Source of the DNA: Inia geoffrensis
Taxonomy: Eukaryota; Chordata; Mammalia; Artiodactyla; Iniidae
Reading direction: 5' to 3'
Assembly (NCBI GenBank): GCA_036417435.1
Contig: CM070900.1
Span: 37,673,496 to 37,737,495, forward strand
DNA length: 64,000 nt
Part shown: positions 50,406-63,841 of the stretch, piece after piece
Layout of the letters: each line of letters starts with the position of its first letter
How positions within the stretch are numbered: the first letter of the stretch is position 1
Notes under the pieces: generated by a model
Seen by the model: the letters and a program-made list of their open reading frames with translations, nothing else
Database searches by the model: none
Told to the model about the DNA's origin: nothing
Position numbers and translations under genes: made by a program

Positions 50406-52085
50406 GGCAGCACTACTCCGTGTCGTCTCTGGTAACTTGGGGAAACAAAGCGTTAGCGGGAGCCCTGGCATTGGACTGGAAATGGGGGGTCGAAGGTGGC
50501 TAAACACACACCCGTGGGCTTGTGTATCCTCACCTCTTGCCCCTCAACATGCACTGCCCCACCCCAGGCATATAGCAAGCCGTGCAACTGAGCTACTCAT
50601 GGGGTGCTGTGGTTCGCAGGTGGGGCGACGCTTATGAAGTGGGCTGGAGGTGGGAACCTGCCTAGCCGGAGCTGTGGAGATCCGCTTTCTTTACAGCTCT
50701 TCCCTCTCAGCTGTTCCACCCTCATTTGAGCAAACCAGTCTTTGCTTACCTAAAAGAGGGCCATGTTGTGTTGGGAGATTGTGGTACCAGGAAGGGTAGA
50801 ATGGGCTGTAGATGTCCGAGGGGCCCCTGGACAGGTGGCACGTCCTCCTCACTTGCTGCCTCAGCAGCAGCATACTCCAGCCATGGCACGGACACAGGTC
50901 TGCTGAGGCTCCAAGGGTGTGGCAACAGCCGACGTCACAGAGCCCTGAGGTAAGAGATGAGGCATTTCTTAACCCCTTACTTGCCTTGTCATTGAACATC
51001 CCTTTTCCCTTTCAGCATAGTGTATATACAATATTGTGCGTGTTTGACTTCTGCAGCGACTTGATGCAATTCTAAACTTAGCTGTACCTGTAGGATTTCG
51101 GATTCTTTGCCCTGTTGGTTTATGGAGGAATGTTTTGTAGCCTTCCCTGTGCTTTTGGGTGGGTCATCGTTGATGAGCACTCTTTGATTACGTTCACGTG
51201 TTCCTGTGAATCCAAACCTCCTGCTTTACCCTTGCCCGGTCTCCAGTTTCCCTCTGGGAACTCCTCGATTCTTTCTTCTCTGCGTAAACCTGTGTTTCCT
51301 TTATATACCGCTTCCTTGGTATCCATATTGAGACTGCACCTATAAGGGATATAATGAGATGTGTATCTTGCTGCCTCTAATTTACCATAATGAGTGAGAT
51401 CGTCTATTGCTCCACCCATGCTGCTGCAAATAGTATAAGTTCCTTTTGTTCTGTGGATGAGTGGTGGTCCAGGGAGTGTAGGTAGCAGAATATATTTATC
51501 CTTTCACCCCTCGCTCCACATTTGTTTCGTTTCTCTGTCTTGGCTGTGGTAAAGGGTACCGCAACCACCCTTGGGGTGCAAGTGCTTCATTCCAATGGTG
51601 TCAGTCTCTGGTTACAGGACCTGCAGCGGGGTTGCCGAATCTCGTGGTACCTGCAGTTTTTAGGTTAGTAAGGAACTTGCCTAATGATCTTCACTCCCGT
51701 TCTTACCAGTTTACAATCCCAGCAACAGCAATTCTAGGCTTCTCTTTTTTGCATGCGCTCTTGAGCACTTACGCTTTTAGGGTTTGTGAGGACTGCAGCC
51801 AGGGAACACCTCCTCTGCCTTTCTTTGCACTCTCTGATCATGACAGATCCTGAGCATCTTTTCATTGGAACGTGCTGTTTTATAAGAGCCGGCTGAGTAG
51901 CACTGAGGTCTTGAAACGTTTCTGCCTGAGAGTCGGGCCTGATTTGAATTCATTTCAGCTTACCTAGCCCGGCATATTTCTTGAGGACAGGGTTGTGTCT
52001 GCAAAGCCGCAGGCCGTAGTCCTTGTGAATGACAGGTGCCCTTCAGCAGGGTTTATATAGTCGTTACGACAGTGTGCCACAAGGC
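50406..52085. repeat. Unit M31: B-y-D-a
   Basis: Length 1,680 bp. M25-like (GGGAGCCCTGGCATTGG, CCCTGGACAGG). Near 51,336 it reads GACTGCACCTATAAG, an x-form base within a y region. Confidence 0.95.
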
Positions 52086-53763
52086 GGCCGCACTACTCCG
52101 TGTCGTCTCTGGTAACTTGGGGAGACAAAGCCTTAGCGAGTGTCCTGGTGTTGGACTGGAAATGGGGAGTCGAACGTGGCTGAACGGACACCCCTGGGCT
52201 TCTGTATCCTCACCTCCTGCCGCTCAACCTGCACTGCCCCAACCCTCGCATATCGCAAGACTTGCAAGTGCGCCATTCGATGGGTGCTGTGGTTCGCAGT
52301 TGGGGCGACTCTAATGAAGTGGGCTCCAGGTGGGAACCTGCCTAGCAGGAGCTGTGGAGATCCGGTTTCTTTACAGCTCTTGCCTCTCAGCTGTTCCACC
52401 CTCATTTGGGCACGCCAGGCTTTGCTTACCTATAGGAGGTCCATATTGAATCGGGGGATTGTGGTACCAGGAATGGTAGAATGGGCAGTATAGATGTCCG
52501 AGGGGCCCCTGGTCAGGTGGAACGTTCTCCTCACTTGCTGCCTCAGCAGCAGCAGACTCCAGCCAAGGGACACAGGCCTGTTGAGGCTCCAGGGGTGTGG
52601 CAGCAGCCGCCCTAACAGAGGCGTGAGGTAACAGATGAGGCATTTCTTAACCCCTTACTTGCCTTGTCATTGAACATCCCTTTTCCCTTTCAGCATAGAG
52701 TATATACAATGTTGTGCGTGTTTGCGTTCTGCAGCCGCTTGATGCAATTATAAACTTAGCTGTACCTGTAGGATTTCGGATTCTTTGCCGTGTTGGTTTA
52801 TGGAGGAATGTTTTGTAGCCTTCCCTGTGCTTTCGGGTGGGTCATCGTTGATGAGCACTCTTTGATTACGTTCACGTGTTCCTGTGAATCCAAACCTCCT
52901 GCTTTACCCTTGCCCGGTCTCCAGTTTCCCTCTGGGAACTCCTCGATTCTTTCTTCTCTGCGTAAACCTGTGTTTCCTTTATATACCGCTTCCTTGGTAT
53001 CCATATTGAGACTGCAGCTATAAGGGATATAATGAGATGTGTATCTTGCTGCCTCTAATTTACCAGAATGAGTGAGATCGTCTATTGCTCCACCCATGCT
53101 GCTGCAAATAGTATAAGTTCCTTTTGTTCTGTGGATGAGTGGTGGTCCAGGGAGTGTAGGTAGCAGAATATATTTATCCTTTCACCCCTCGCTCCACATT
53201 TGTTTCGTTTCTCTGCCTTGGCTGTGGTAAAGGGTACCGCAACCACCCTTGGGGTGCAAGTGCTTCATTCCAATGGTGTCAGTCTCTGGTTACAGGACCT
53301 GCAGCGGGGTTGCCGAATCTCGTGGTACCTGCAGTTTTTAGGTTAGTAAGGAACTTGCCTAATGATCTTCACTCCCGTTCTTACCAGTTTACAATCCCAG
53401 CAACAGCAATTCTAGGCTTCTCTTTTTTGCATGCGCTCTTGAGCACTTACGCTTTTAGAGTTTGTGAGGACTGCAGCCAGGGAACACCTCCTCTGCCTTT
53501 CTTTGCACTCTCTGATCATGACAGATCCTGAGCATCTTTTCATTGGAACGTGCTGTTTTATAAGAGCCGGCTGAGTAGCACTGAGGTCTTGAAACGTTTC
53601 TGCCTGAGAGTCGGGCCTGATTTGAATTCATTTCAGCTTACCTAGCCCGGCATATTTCTTGAGGACAGGGTTGTGTCTGCAAAGCCGCAGGCCGTAGTCC
53701 TTGTGAATGACAGGTGCCCTTCAGCAGGGTTTATATAGTCGTTACGACAGTGTGCCACAAGGC
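52086..53763. repeat. Unit M32: A-y-D-a
   Basis: Length 1,678 bp, short because the y form is 2 bp shorter than x. Markers: GCGAGTGTCCTGG, CCCCAACCC, GGGCTCCAGG, ATTGAATCGG, GCCGTGTTGG and CTTTTAGAG. The A-to-y change is near 52,858. Confidence 0.95.
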
Positions 53764-55444
53764 GGCCGCACTACTCCGTGTCGTCTCTGGTAACTTGGGG
53801 AAACAAAGCCTTAGCGAGAGTCCTGGTGTTGGACTGGAAATGGGGAGTCGAACGTGGCTGAACGGACACCCCTGGGCTTCTGTATCCTCACCTCCTGCCG
53901 CTCAACCTGCACTGCCCCAACCCTCGCATATCGCAAGACTTGCAAGTGCGCCATTCGATGGGTGCTGTGGTTCGCAGTTGGGGCGACTCTAATGAAGTGG
54001 GCTGCAGGTGGGAACCTGCCTAGCAGGAGCTGTGGAGATCCGGTTTCTTTACAGCTCTTGCCTCTCAGCTGTTCCACCCTCATTTGGGCACGCCAGGCTT
54101 TGCTTACCTATAGGAGGTCCATATTGGATCGGGGGATTGTGGTACCAGGAATGGTAGAATGGGCAGTATAGATGTCCGAGGGGCCCCTGGTCAGGTGGAA
54201 CGTTCTCCTCACTTGCTGCCTCAGCAGCAGCAGACTCCAGCCAAGGGACAGAGGCCTGTTGAGGCTCCAGGGGTGTGGCAGCAGCCGCCCTAACAGAGGC
54301 GTGAGGTAACAGATGAGGCATTTCTTAACCCCTTACTTGCCTTGTCATTGAACATCCCTTTTCCCTTTCAGCATAGAGTATATACAATGTTGTGCGTGTT
54401 TGCGGTCTGCAGCCGCTTGATGCAATTATAAACTTAGCTGTACCTGTAGGATTTCGGATTCTTTGCCCTGTTGGTTTATGGAGGAATGTTTTGTAGCCTT
54501 CCCTGTGCTTTTGGGTGGGTCATCGTTGATGAGCACTTTTTGATTACGTTCATGTGTTCCTGTGAATCCAAGCCTCCTGCTTTACCCTTCCCCGGTCTCC
54601 AGTTTCCCCCTCTGGGAGCTCCTCGCATCTTTCTTCTCTGTGTAAACCTGTGTTGCCTTTTTATACCGCTTCCTTTGTATCCATATTGAGACTGCACCTA
54701 TAAGGGATATCCTGGGATGTGTGTCTCGCTGCCCCTAATTTACCATAATGAGTGAGATCGTCTATTGCTCCACCCATGCTGCTGCAAATAGTCTAAGTTC
54801 CTTTTGTTCTGTGGATGAGTGGTGGTCCAGGGAGTGTAGGTAGCAGAATATATTTATCCATTCACCCCTCGCTCCACATTTGTTTCGTTTGTGTGTCTTG
54901 GCTGTGGTAAAGGGGACCGCAACCACGCTTGGGGTGCAAGTGCTTCATTCCAATGGTGTCAGTCTCTGGTTATAGGACCTGCAGCAGGGTTGCCGAATCT
55001 CGTGGTACCTGCAGTTTTTAGGTTAGTAAGGAACTTGCCTAATGATCTTCTTTCCCGGCTCTTACCAGTGTACAATCCCAGCAACAGCAATTCTAGGCTT
55101 CTCTGTTTTGCATGCGCTCTTGAGCACTTACGCTTTTAGGGTTTGTGAAGACTGCAGCCTGGGAACACCTCGTCTGCCTTTCTTTGCAGTCTCTAATCAT
55201 GACAGATCCTGCACGCCTTTTCTTTTGAATGTGCTGTTTTCTAAGAGGCGGGTGAGTAGCACTGAGGTCTTGAAAGGGTTCTGCCTGAGAGTCGGGCCTG
55301 ATTTGAATTCATTTCAGCTTACCTAGCCCGGCATATTTCTTGAGGGCAGGGTTGTGCCTGCAAAGCCGCAGGCCATAGGCCTTGTGAATGATAGTTGCCC
55401 TTCAGCACGGTTTATATAGTTGTTACGGCAGTGTGCCACAAGGC
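53764..55444. repeat. Unit M33: A-x-C-b
   Basis: Length 1,681 bp. CCCCAACCC as in M32, with a private GGGACAGAGGCC and CTTTTCTTTTGAATG near 55,215. Confidence 0.95.
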
Positions 55445-56593
55445 GGCAGCACTACTCCGTGTCGTCTCTGGTAACTTGGGGAAACACAGCGTCAGCGGGA
55501 GTCCTGGCGTTGGACTGGTAATGGGGGGTCGAAGCTGGCTAAACACACACCCGTGGGCTTGTGTATCCTCACCTCTTGCCCCTCAACATGCACTGCCCCA
55601 CCCCAGGCATATAGCAAGCCGTGCAACTGAGCTACTCATGGGGTGCTGTGGTTCGTAGGTGGGGCGACGCTTATGAAGTGGGCTGGAGGTGGGAAGCTGC
55701 CTAGCCGGAGCTGTGGAGATCCGCTTTCTTTACAGCTCTTCCCTCTCAGCTGTTCCACCCTCATTTGAGCAAACCAGTCTTTGCTTACCTAAAAGAGGGC
55801 CATGTTGTGTTGGGAGATTGTGGTACCAGGAAGGGTAGAATGGGCTGTAGATGTCCGAGGGGCCCCTGGGCAGGTGGCACGTCCTCCTCACTTGCTGCCT
55901 CAGCAGCAGCATACTCCAGCCATGGCACGGACACAGGTCGGCTGAGGCTCCAAGGGTGTGGCAACAGCCGACGTCACAGAGCCCTGAGGTAAGAGATGAG
56001 GCATTTCTTAACCCCTTACTTGCCTTGTCATTGAACATCCCTTTTCCCTTTCAGCATAGAGTATATACAATGTTGTGCGTGTGTGCGGTCTGCAGCCGCT
56101 TGATGCAATTATAAACTTAGCTGTACCTGTAGGATTTCGGATTCTTTGCCCTGTTGGTTTATGGAGGAATGTTTTGTAGCCTTCCCTGTGCTTTCGGGTG
56201 GGTCATCGTTGATGAGCACTCTTTGATTACGTTCACGTGTTCCTGTGAATCCAAACCTCCTGCTTTACCCTTGCCCGGTCTCCAGTTTCCCTCTGGGAAC
56301 TCCTCGATTCTTTCTTCTCTGCGTAAACCTGTGTTTCCTTTATATACCGCTTCCTTGGTATCCATATTGAGACTGCAGCTATAAGGGATATAATGAGATG
56401 TGTATCTTGCTGCCTCTAATTTACCATAATGAGTGAGATCGTCTATTGCTCCACCCATGCTGCTGCAAATAGTATAAGTTCCTTTTGTTCTGTGGATGAG
56501 TGGTGGTCCAGGGAGTGTAGGTAGCAGAATATATTTATCCTTTCACCCCTCGCTCCACATTTGTTTCGTTTCTCTGTCTTGGCTGTGGTAAAG
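55445..56593. repeat. Segment duplicated at 60483-61631 (offset 5,038 bp)
   Basis: The first ~1,150 bp of M34 and of M37 share rare variants: AAACACAGCGTCAGC, GGTAATGGGGGG, GGTTCGTAGG, CAGGTCGGCTG and GTGTGTGCGGTCTGC. Identity begins upstream near 55.32/60.36 kb and ends where M34 changes to form C (GGGGACCGC) while M37 continues as form D (GGGTACCGC). This three-unit offset lies nested inside the 10,078-bp period. Confidence 0.88.
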
Positions 56594-57125
56594 GGGACCG
56601 CAACCACGCTTGGGGTGCAAGTGCTTCATTCCAATGGTGTCAGTCTCTGGTTATAGGACCTGCAGCGGGGTTGCCGAATCTCGTGGTACCTGCAGTTTTT
56701 AGGTTAGTAAGGAACTTGCCTAATGATCTTCTTTCCCGGCTCTTACCAGTGTACAATCCCAGCAACAGCAATTCTAGGCTTCTCTGTTTTGCATGCGCTC
56801 TTGAGCACTTACGCTTTTAGGGTTTGTGAAGACTGCAGCCTGGGAACACCTCGTCTGCCTTTCTTTGCAGTCTCTAATCATGACAGATCCTGCACGCCTT
56901 TTCATTTGAATGTGCTGTTTTCTAAGAGGCGGGTGAGTAGCACTGAGGTCTTGAAAGGGTTCTGCCTGAGAGTCGGGCCTGATTTGAATTCATTTCAGCT
57001 TACCTAGCCCGGCATATTTCTTGAGGGCAGGGTTGTGCCTGCAAAGCCGCAGGCCATAGGCCTTGTGAATGATAGTTGCCCTTCAGCACGGTTTATATAG
57101 TTGTTACGGCAGTGTGCCACAAGGC
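55445..57125. repeat. Unit M34: B(with A tract)-y-D/C-b
   Basis: Length 1,681 bp. B to about 56,055, then an A-form tract to about 56,215 (ATAGAGTATATAC, GCAGCCGCTTG, CTTTCGGGTGG), then y. The start of the 3' part is D (TCTCTGTCTTGG), then C from about 56,593. The leader is b, so a B unit follows. Confidence 0.94.
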
Positions 57126-58805
57126 GGCAGCACTACTCCGTGTCGTCTCTGGTAACTTGGGGAAACAAAGCGTTAGCGGGAGTCCTGGCGTTGGACTGGA
57201 AATGGGGGGTCGAAGCTGGCTAAACACACACCCGTGGGCTTGTGTATGCTCACCTCTTGCCCCTCAACATGCACTGCCCCACCCCAGGCATATAGCAAGC
57301 CGTGCAACTGAGCTACTCATGGGGTGCTGTGGTTCGCAGGTGGGGCGACGCTTATGAAGTGGGCTGGAGGTGGGAAGCTGCCTAGCCGGAGCTGTGGAGA
57401 TCCGCTCTCTTTACAGCTCTTCCCTCTCAGCTGTTCCACCCTCATTTGAGCAAACCAGTCTTTGCTTACCTAAAAGAGGGCCATGTTGTGTTGGGAGATT
57501 GTGGTACCAGGAAGGGTAGAATGGGCTGTAGATGTCCGAGGGGCCCCTGGGCAGGTGGCACGTCCTCCTCACTTGCTGCCTCAGCAGCAGCATACTCCAG
57601 CCATGGCACGGACACAGGTCTGCTGAGGCTCCAAGGGTGTGGCAACAGCCGACGTCACAGAGCACTGAGGTAAGAGATGAGGCATTTCTTAACCCCTTAC
57701 TTGCCTTGTCATTGAACATCCCTTTTCCCTTTCAGCATAGTGTATATACAATATTGTGCGTGTTTGACTTCTGCAGCGACTTGATGCAATTCTAAACTTA
57801 GCTGTACCTGTAGGATTTCGGATTCTTTGCCCTGTTGGTTTATGGAGGAATGTTTTGTAGCCTTCCCTGTGCTTTTGGGTGGGTCATCGTTGATGAGCAC
57901 TCTTTGATTACGTTCACGTGTTCCTGTGAATCCAAACCTCCTGCTTTACCCTTCCCCGGTCTCCAGTTTCCATCTGGGAACTCCTCGATTCTTTCTTCTC
58001 TGCGTAAACCTGTGTTTCCTTTATATACCGCTTCCTTGGTATCCATATTGAGACTGCAGCTATAAGGGATATAATGAGATGTGTATCTTGCTGCCTCTAA
58101 TTTACCATAATGAGTGAGATCGTCTATTGCTCCACCCATGCTGCTGCAAATAGTATAAGTTCCTTTTGTTCTGTGGATGAGTGGTGGTCCAGGGAGTGTA
58201 GGTAGCAGAATATATTTATCCTTTCACCCCTCGCTCCACATTTGTTTCGTTTCTCTGTCTTGGCTGTGGTAAAGGGTACCGCAACCACCCTTGGGGTGCA
58301 AGTGCTTCATTCCAATGGTGTCAGTCTCTGGTTACAGGACCTGCAGCGGGGTTGCCGAATCTCGTGGTACCTGCAGTTTTTAGGTTAGTAAGGAACTTGC
58401 CTAATGATCTTCACTCCCGTTCTTACCAGTTTACAATCCCAGCAACAGCAATTTTAGGCTTCTCTTTTTTGCATGCGCTCTTGAGCACTTACGCTTTTAG
58501 GGTTTGTGAGGACTGCAGCCAGGGAACACCTCCTCTGCCTTTCTTTGCACTCTCTGATCATGACAGATCCTGAGCATCTTTTCATTGGAACGTGCTGTTT
58601 TATAAGAGCCGGCTGAGTAGCACTGAGGTCTTGAAACCTTTCTGCCTGAGAGTCGGGCCTGATTTGAATTCATTTCAGCTTACCTAGCCCGGCATATTTC
58701 TTGAGGACAGGGTTGTGTCTGCAAAGCCGCAGGCCGTAGTCCTTGTGAATGACAGGTGCCCTTCAGCAGGGTTTATATAGTCGTTACGACAGTGTGCCAC
58801 AAGGC
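57126..58805. repeat. Unit M35: B-y-D-a
   Basis: Length 1,680 bp. It follows directly on another B unit (M34), the only B-B neighbour pair in the window. Private changes: TTTCCATCTGGG, CAATTTTAGGC and GAAACCTTTCTG. Confidence 0.95.
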
Positions 58806-60482
58806 GGCCGCACTACTCCGTGTCGTCTCTGGTAACTTGGGGAGACAAAGCCTTAGCGAGAGTCCTGGTGTTGGACTGGAAATGGGGAGTCGAACGTGGC
58901 TGAACGGACACCCCTGGGCTTCTGTATCCTCACCTCCTGCCGCTCAACCTGCACTGCCCCACCCCTCGCATATCGCAAGACTTGCAACTGCACCATTCGA
59001 TGGGTGCTGTGGTTCGCAGTTGGGGCGACTCTAATGAAGTGGGCTGCAGGTGGAAACCTGCCTAGCAGGAGCTGTGGAGATCCGGTTTCTTTACAGCTCT
59101 TCCCTCTCAGCTGTTCCACCCTCATTTGGGCACACCAGGCTTTGCTTACCTATAGGAGGTCCATATTGGATCGGGTGATTGTGGTACCAGGAATGGTAGA
59201 ATGGCAGTATAGATGTCCGAGGGGCCCCTGGTCAGGTGGAACGTTCTCCTCACGTGCTGCCTCAGCAGCAGGAGACTCCAGCCAAGGGACACAGGCCTGT
59301 TGAGGCTCCAGGGGTGTGGCAGCAGCCGCCCTAACAGAGGCCTGAGGTAACAGATGAGGCATTTCTTAACCCCTTACTTGCCTTGTCATTGAACATCCCT
59401 TTTCCCTTTCAGCATAGAGTATATACAATGTTGTGCGTGTTTGCGGTCTGCAGCCGCTTGATGCAATTGTAAACTTAGCTGTACCTGTAGGATTTCGGAT
59501 TCTTTGCCCTGTTGGTTTATGGAGGAATGTTTTGTAGCCTTCCGTGTGCTTTCGGGTGGGTCATCGTTGATGAGCACTCTTTGATTACGTTCACGTGTTC
59601 CTGTGAATCCAAACCTCCTGCTTTACCCTTGCCCGGTCTCCAGTTTCCCTCTGGGAACTCCTCGATTCTTTCTTCTCTGCGTAAACCTGTGTTTCCTTTA
59701 TATACCGCTTCCTTGGTATCCATATTGAGACTGCAGCTATAAGGGATATAATGAGATGTGTATCTTGCTGCCTCTAATTTACCATAATGAGTGAGATCGT
59801 CTATTGCTCCACCCATGCTGCTGCAAATAGTATAAGTTCCTTTTGTTCTGTGGATGAGTGGTGGTCCAGGGAGTGTAGGTAGCAGAATACATTTATCCTT
59901 TCACCCCTCGCTCCACATTTGTTTCGTTTCTCTGTCTTGGCTGTGGTAAAGGGTACCGCAACCACCCTTGGGGTGCAAGTGCTTCATTCCAATGGTGTCA
60001 GTCTCTGTTTACAGGACCTGCAGCGGGGTTGCCGAATCTCGTGGTACCTGCAGTTTTTAGGTTAGTAAGGAACTTGCCTAATGGTCTTCACTCCCGTTCT
60101 TACCAGTTTACAATCCCAGCAACAGCAATTCTAGGCTTCTCTTTTTTGCATGCGCTCTTGAGCACTTACGCTTTTAGGGTTTGTGAGGACTGCAGCCAGG
60201 GAACACCTCCTCTGCCTTTCTTTGCACTCTCTGATCATGACAGATCCTGAGCATCTTTTCATTGGAACGTGCTGTTTTATAAGAGCCGGCTGAGTAGCAC
60301 TGAGGTCTTGAAACGTTTCTGCCTGAGAGTCGGGCCTGATTTGAATTCATTTCAGCTTACCTAGCCCGGCATATTTCTTGAGGGCAGGGTTGTGCCTGCA
60401 AAGCCGCAGGCCATAGGCCTTGTGAATGATAGTTGCCCTTCAGCACGGTTTATATAGTTGTTACGGCAGTGTGCCACAAGGC
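58806..60482. repeat. Unit M36: A-y-D-b
   Basis: Length 1,677 bp. It has a 1-bp deletion near 59,204 (GAATGGCAGT), plus CAACTGCACCATTCG, GGTGGAAACC and CACGTGCTGCC. It changes to y near 59,578. The D part joins a b leader near 60,370-60,385, a combination seen in no other unit. Confidence 0.94.
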
Positions 60483-62162
60483 GGCAGCACTACTCCGTGT
60501 CGTCTCTGGTAACTTGGGGAAACACAGCGTCAGCGGGAGTCCTGGCGTTGGACTGGTAATGGGGGGTCGAAGCTGGCTAAACACACACCCGTGGGCTTGT
60601 GTATCCTCACCTCTTGCCCCTCAACATGCACTGCCCCACCCCAGGCATATAGCAAGCCGTGCAACTGAGCTACTCATGGGGTGCTGTGGTTCGTAGGTGG
60701 GGCGACGCTTATGAAGTGGGCTGGAGGTGGGAAGCTGCCTAGCCGGAGCTGTGGAGATCCGCTTTCTTTACAGCTCTTCCCTCTCAGCTGTTCCACCCTC
60801 ATTTGAGCAAACCAGTCTTTGCTTACCTAAAAGAGGGCCATGTTGTGTTGGGAGATTGTGGTACCAGGAAGGGTAGAATGGGCTGTAGATGTCCGAGGGG
60901 CCCCTGGGCAGGTGGCACGTCCTCCTCACTTGCTGCCTCAGCAGCAGCATACTCCAGCCATGGCACGGACACAGGTCGGCTGAGGCTCCAAGGGTGTGGC
61001 AACAGCCGACGTCACAGAGCCCTGAGGTAAGAGATGAGGCATTTCTTAACCCCTTACTTGCCTTGTCATTGAACATCCCTTTTCCCTTTCAGCATAGAGT
61101 ATATACAATGTTGTGCGTGTGTGCGGTCTGCAGCCGCTTGATGCAATTATAAACTTAGCTGTACCTGTAGGATTTCGGATTCTTTGCCCTGTTGGTTTAT
61201 GGAGGAATGTTTTGTAGCCTTCCCTGTGCTTTCGGGTGGGTCATCGTTGATGAGCACTCTTTGATTACGTTCACGTGTTCCTGTGAATCCAAACCTCCTG
61301 CTTTACCCTTGCCCGGTCTCCAGTTTCCCTCTGGGAACTCCTCGATTCTTTCTTCTCTGCGTAAACCTGTGTTTCCTTTATATACCGCTTCCTTGGTATC
61401 CATATTGAGACTGCAGCTATAAGGGATATAATGAGATGTGTATCTTGCTGCCTCTAATTTACCATAATGAGTGAGATCGTCTATTGCTCCACCCATGCTG
61501 CTGCAAATAGTATAAGTTCCTTTTGTTCTGTGGATGAGTGGTGGTCCAGGGAGTGTAGGTAGCAGAATATATTTATCCTTTCACCCCTCGCTCCACATTT
61601 GTTTCGTTTCTCTGTCTTGGCTGTGGTAAAGGGTACCGCAACCACCCTTGGGGTGCAAGTGCTTCATTCCAATGGTGTCAGTCTCTGGTTACAGGACCTG
61701 CAGCGGGGTTGCCGAATCTCGTGTTACCTGCAGTTTTTAGGTTAGTAAGGAACTTGCCTAATGATCTTCACTCCCGTTCTTACCAGTTTACAATCCCAGC
61801 AACAGCAATTCTAGGCTTCTCTTTTTTGCATGCGCTCTTGAGCACTTACGCTTTTAGGGTTTGTGAGGACTGCAGCCAGGGAACACCTCCTCTGCCTTTC
61901 TTTGCACTCTCTGATCATGACAGATCCTGAGCATCTTTTCATTGGAACGTGCTGTTTTATAAGAGCCGGCTGAGTAGCACTGAGGTCTTGAAACGTTTCT
62001 GCCTGAGAGTCGGGCCTGATTTGAATTCATTTCAGCTTACCTAGCCCGGCATATTTCTTGAGGACAGGGTTGTGTCTGCAAAGCCGCAGGCCGTAGTCCT
62101 TGTGAATGACAGGTGCCCTTCAGCAGGGTTTATATAATCGTTACGACAGTGTGCCACAAGGC
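60483..62162. repeat. Unit M37: B(with A tract)-y-D-a
   Basis: Length 1,680 bp. It matches M34 to about 61,631, including the A tract (about 61,093-61,253), then continues as form D. It has a private CGTGTTACCTGC near 61,720 and TTATATAATCG in the leader. Confidence 0.94.
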
Positions 62163-63841
62163 GGCCGCACTACTCCCGTGTCGTCTCTGGTAACTTGGGG
62201 AGACAAAGCCTTAGCGAGAGTCCTGGTGTTGGACTGGAAATGGGGAGTCGAACGTGGCTGAACGGACACCCCTGGGCTTCTGTATCCTCACCTCCTGCCG
62301 CTCAACCTGCACTGCCCCAACCCTCGCATATCGCAAGACTTGCAAGTGCGCCATTCGATGGGTGCTGTGGTTCGCAGTTGGGGCGACTCTAATGAAGTGG
62401 GCTGCAGGTGGGAACCTGCCTAGCAGGAGCTGTGGAGATCCGGTTTCTTTACAGCTCTTGCCTCTCAGCTGTTCCACCCTCATTTGGGCACGCCAGGCTT
62501 TGCTTACCTATAGGAGGTCCATATTGAATCGGGGGATTGTGGTACCAGGAATGGTAGAATGGGCAGTATAGATGTCCGAGGGGCCCCTGGTCAGGTGGAA
62601 CGTTCTCCTCACTTGCTGCCTCAGCAGCAGCAGACTCCAGCCAAGGGACACAGGCCTGTTGAGGCTCCAGGGGTGTGGCAGCAGCCGCCCTAACAGAGGC
62701 GTGAGGTAACAGATGAGGCATTTCTTAACCCCTTACTTGCCTTGTCATTGAACATCCCTTTTCCCTTTCAGCATAGAGTATATACAATGTTGTGCGTGTT
62801 TGCGTTCTGCAGCCGCTTGATGCAATTATAAACTTAGCTGTACCTGTAGGATTTCGGATTCTTTGCCGTGTTGGTTTATGGAGGAATGTTTTGTAGCCTT
62901 CCCTGTGCTTTCGGGTGGGTCATCGTTGATGAGCACTCTTTGATTACGTTCACGTGTTCCTGTGAATCCAAACCTCCTGCTTTACCCTTGCCCGGTCTCC
63001 AGTTTCCCTCTGGGAACTCCTCGATTCTTTCTTCTCTGCGTAAACCTGTGTTTCCTTTATATACCGCTTCCTTGGTATCCATATTGAGACTGCAGCTATA
63101 AGGGATATAATGAGATGTGTATCTTGCTGCCTCTAATTTACCAGAATGAGTGAGATCGTCTATTGCTCCACCCATGCTGCTGCAAATAGTATAAGTTCCT
63201 TTTGTTCTGTGGATGAGTGGTGGTCCAGGGAGTGTAGGTAGCAGAATATATTTATCCTTTCACCCCTCGCTCCACATTTGTTTCGTTTCTCTGCCTTGGC
63301 TGTGGTAAAGGGTACCGCAACCACCCTTGGGGTGCAAGTGCTTCATTCCAATGGTGTCAGTCTCTGGTTACAGGACCTGCAGCGGGGTTGCCGAATCTCG
63401 TGGTACCTGCAGTTTTTAGGTTAGTAAGGAACTTGCCTAATGATCTTCACTCCCGTTCTTACCAGTTTACAATCCCAGCAACAGCAATTCTAGGCTTCTC
63501 TTTTTTGCATGCGCTCTTGAGCACTTACGCTTTTAGAGTTTGTGAGGACTGCAGCCAGGGAACACCTCCTCTGCCTTTCTTTGCACTCTCTGATCATGAC
63601 AGATCCTGAGCATCTTTTCATTGGAACGTGCTGTTTTATAAGAGCCGGCTGAGTAGCACTGAGGTCTTGAAACGTTTCTGCCTGAGAGTCGGGCCTGATT
63701 TGAATTCATTTCAGCTTACCTAGCCCGGCATATTTCTTGAGGACAGGGTTGTGTCTGCAAAGCCGCAGGCCGTAGTCCTTGTGAATGACAGGTGCCCTTC
63801 AGCAGGGTTTATATAGTCGTTACGACAGTGTGCCACAAGGC
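62163..63841. repeat. Unit M38: A-y-D-a
   Basis: Length 1,679 bp. The 10,078-bp copy of M32, with one inserted C (ACTACTCCCGTG, near 62,176). Confidence 0.95.
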
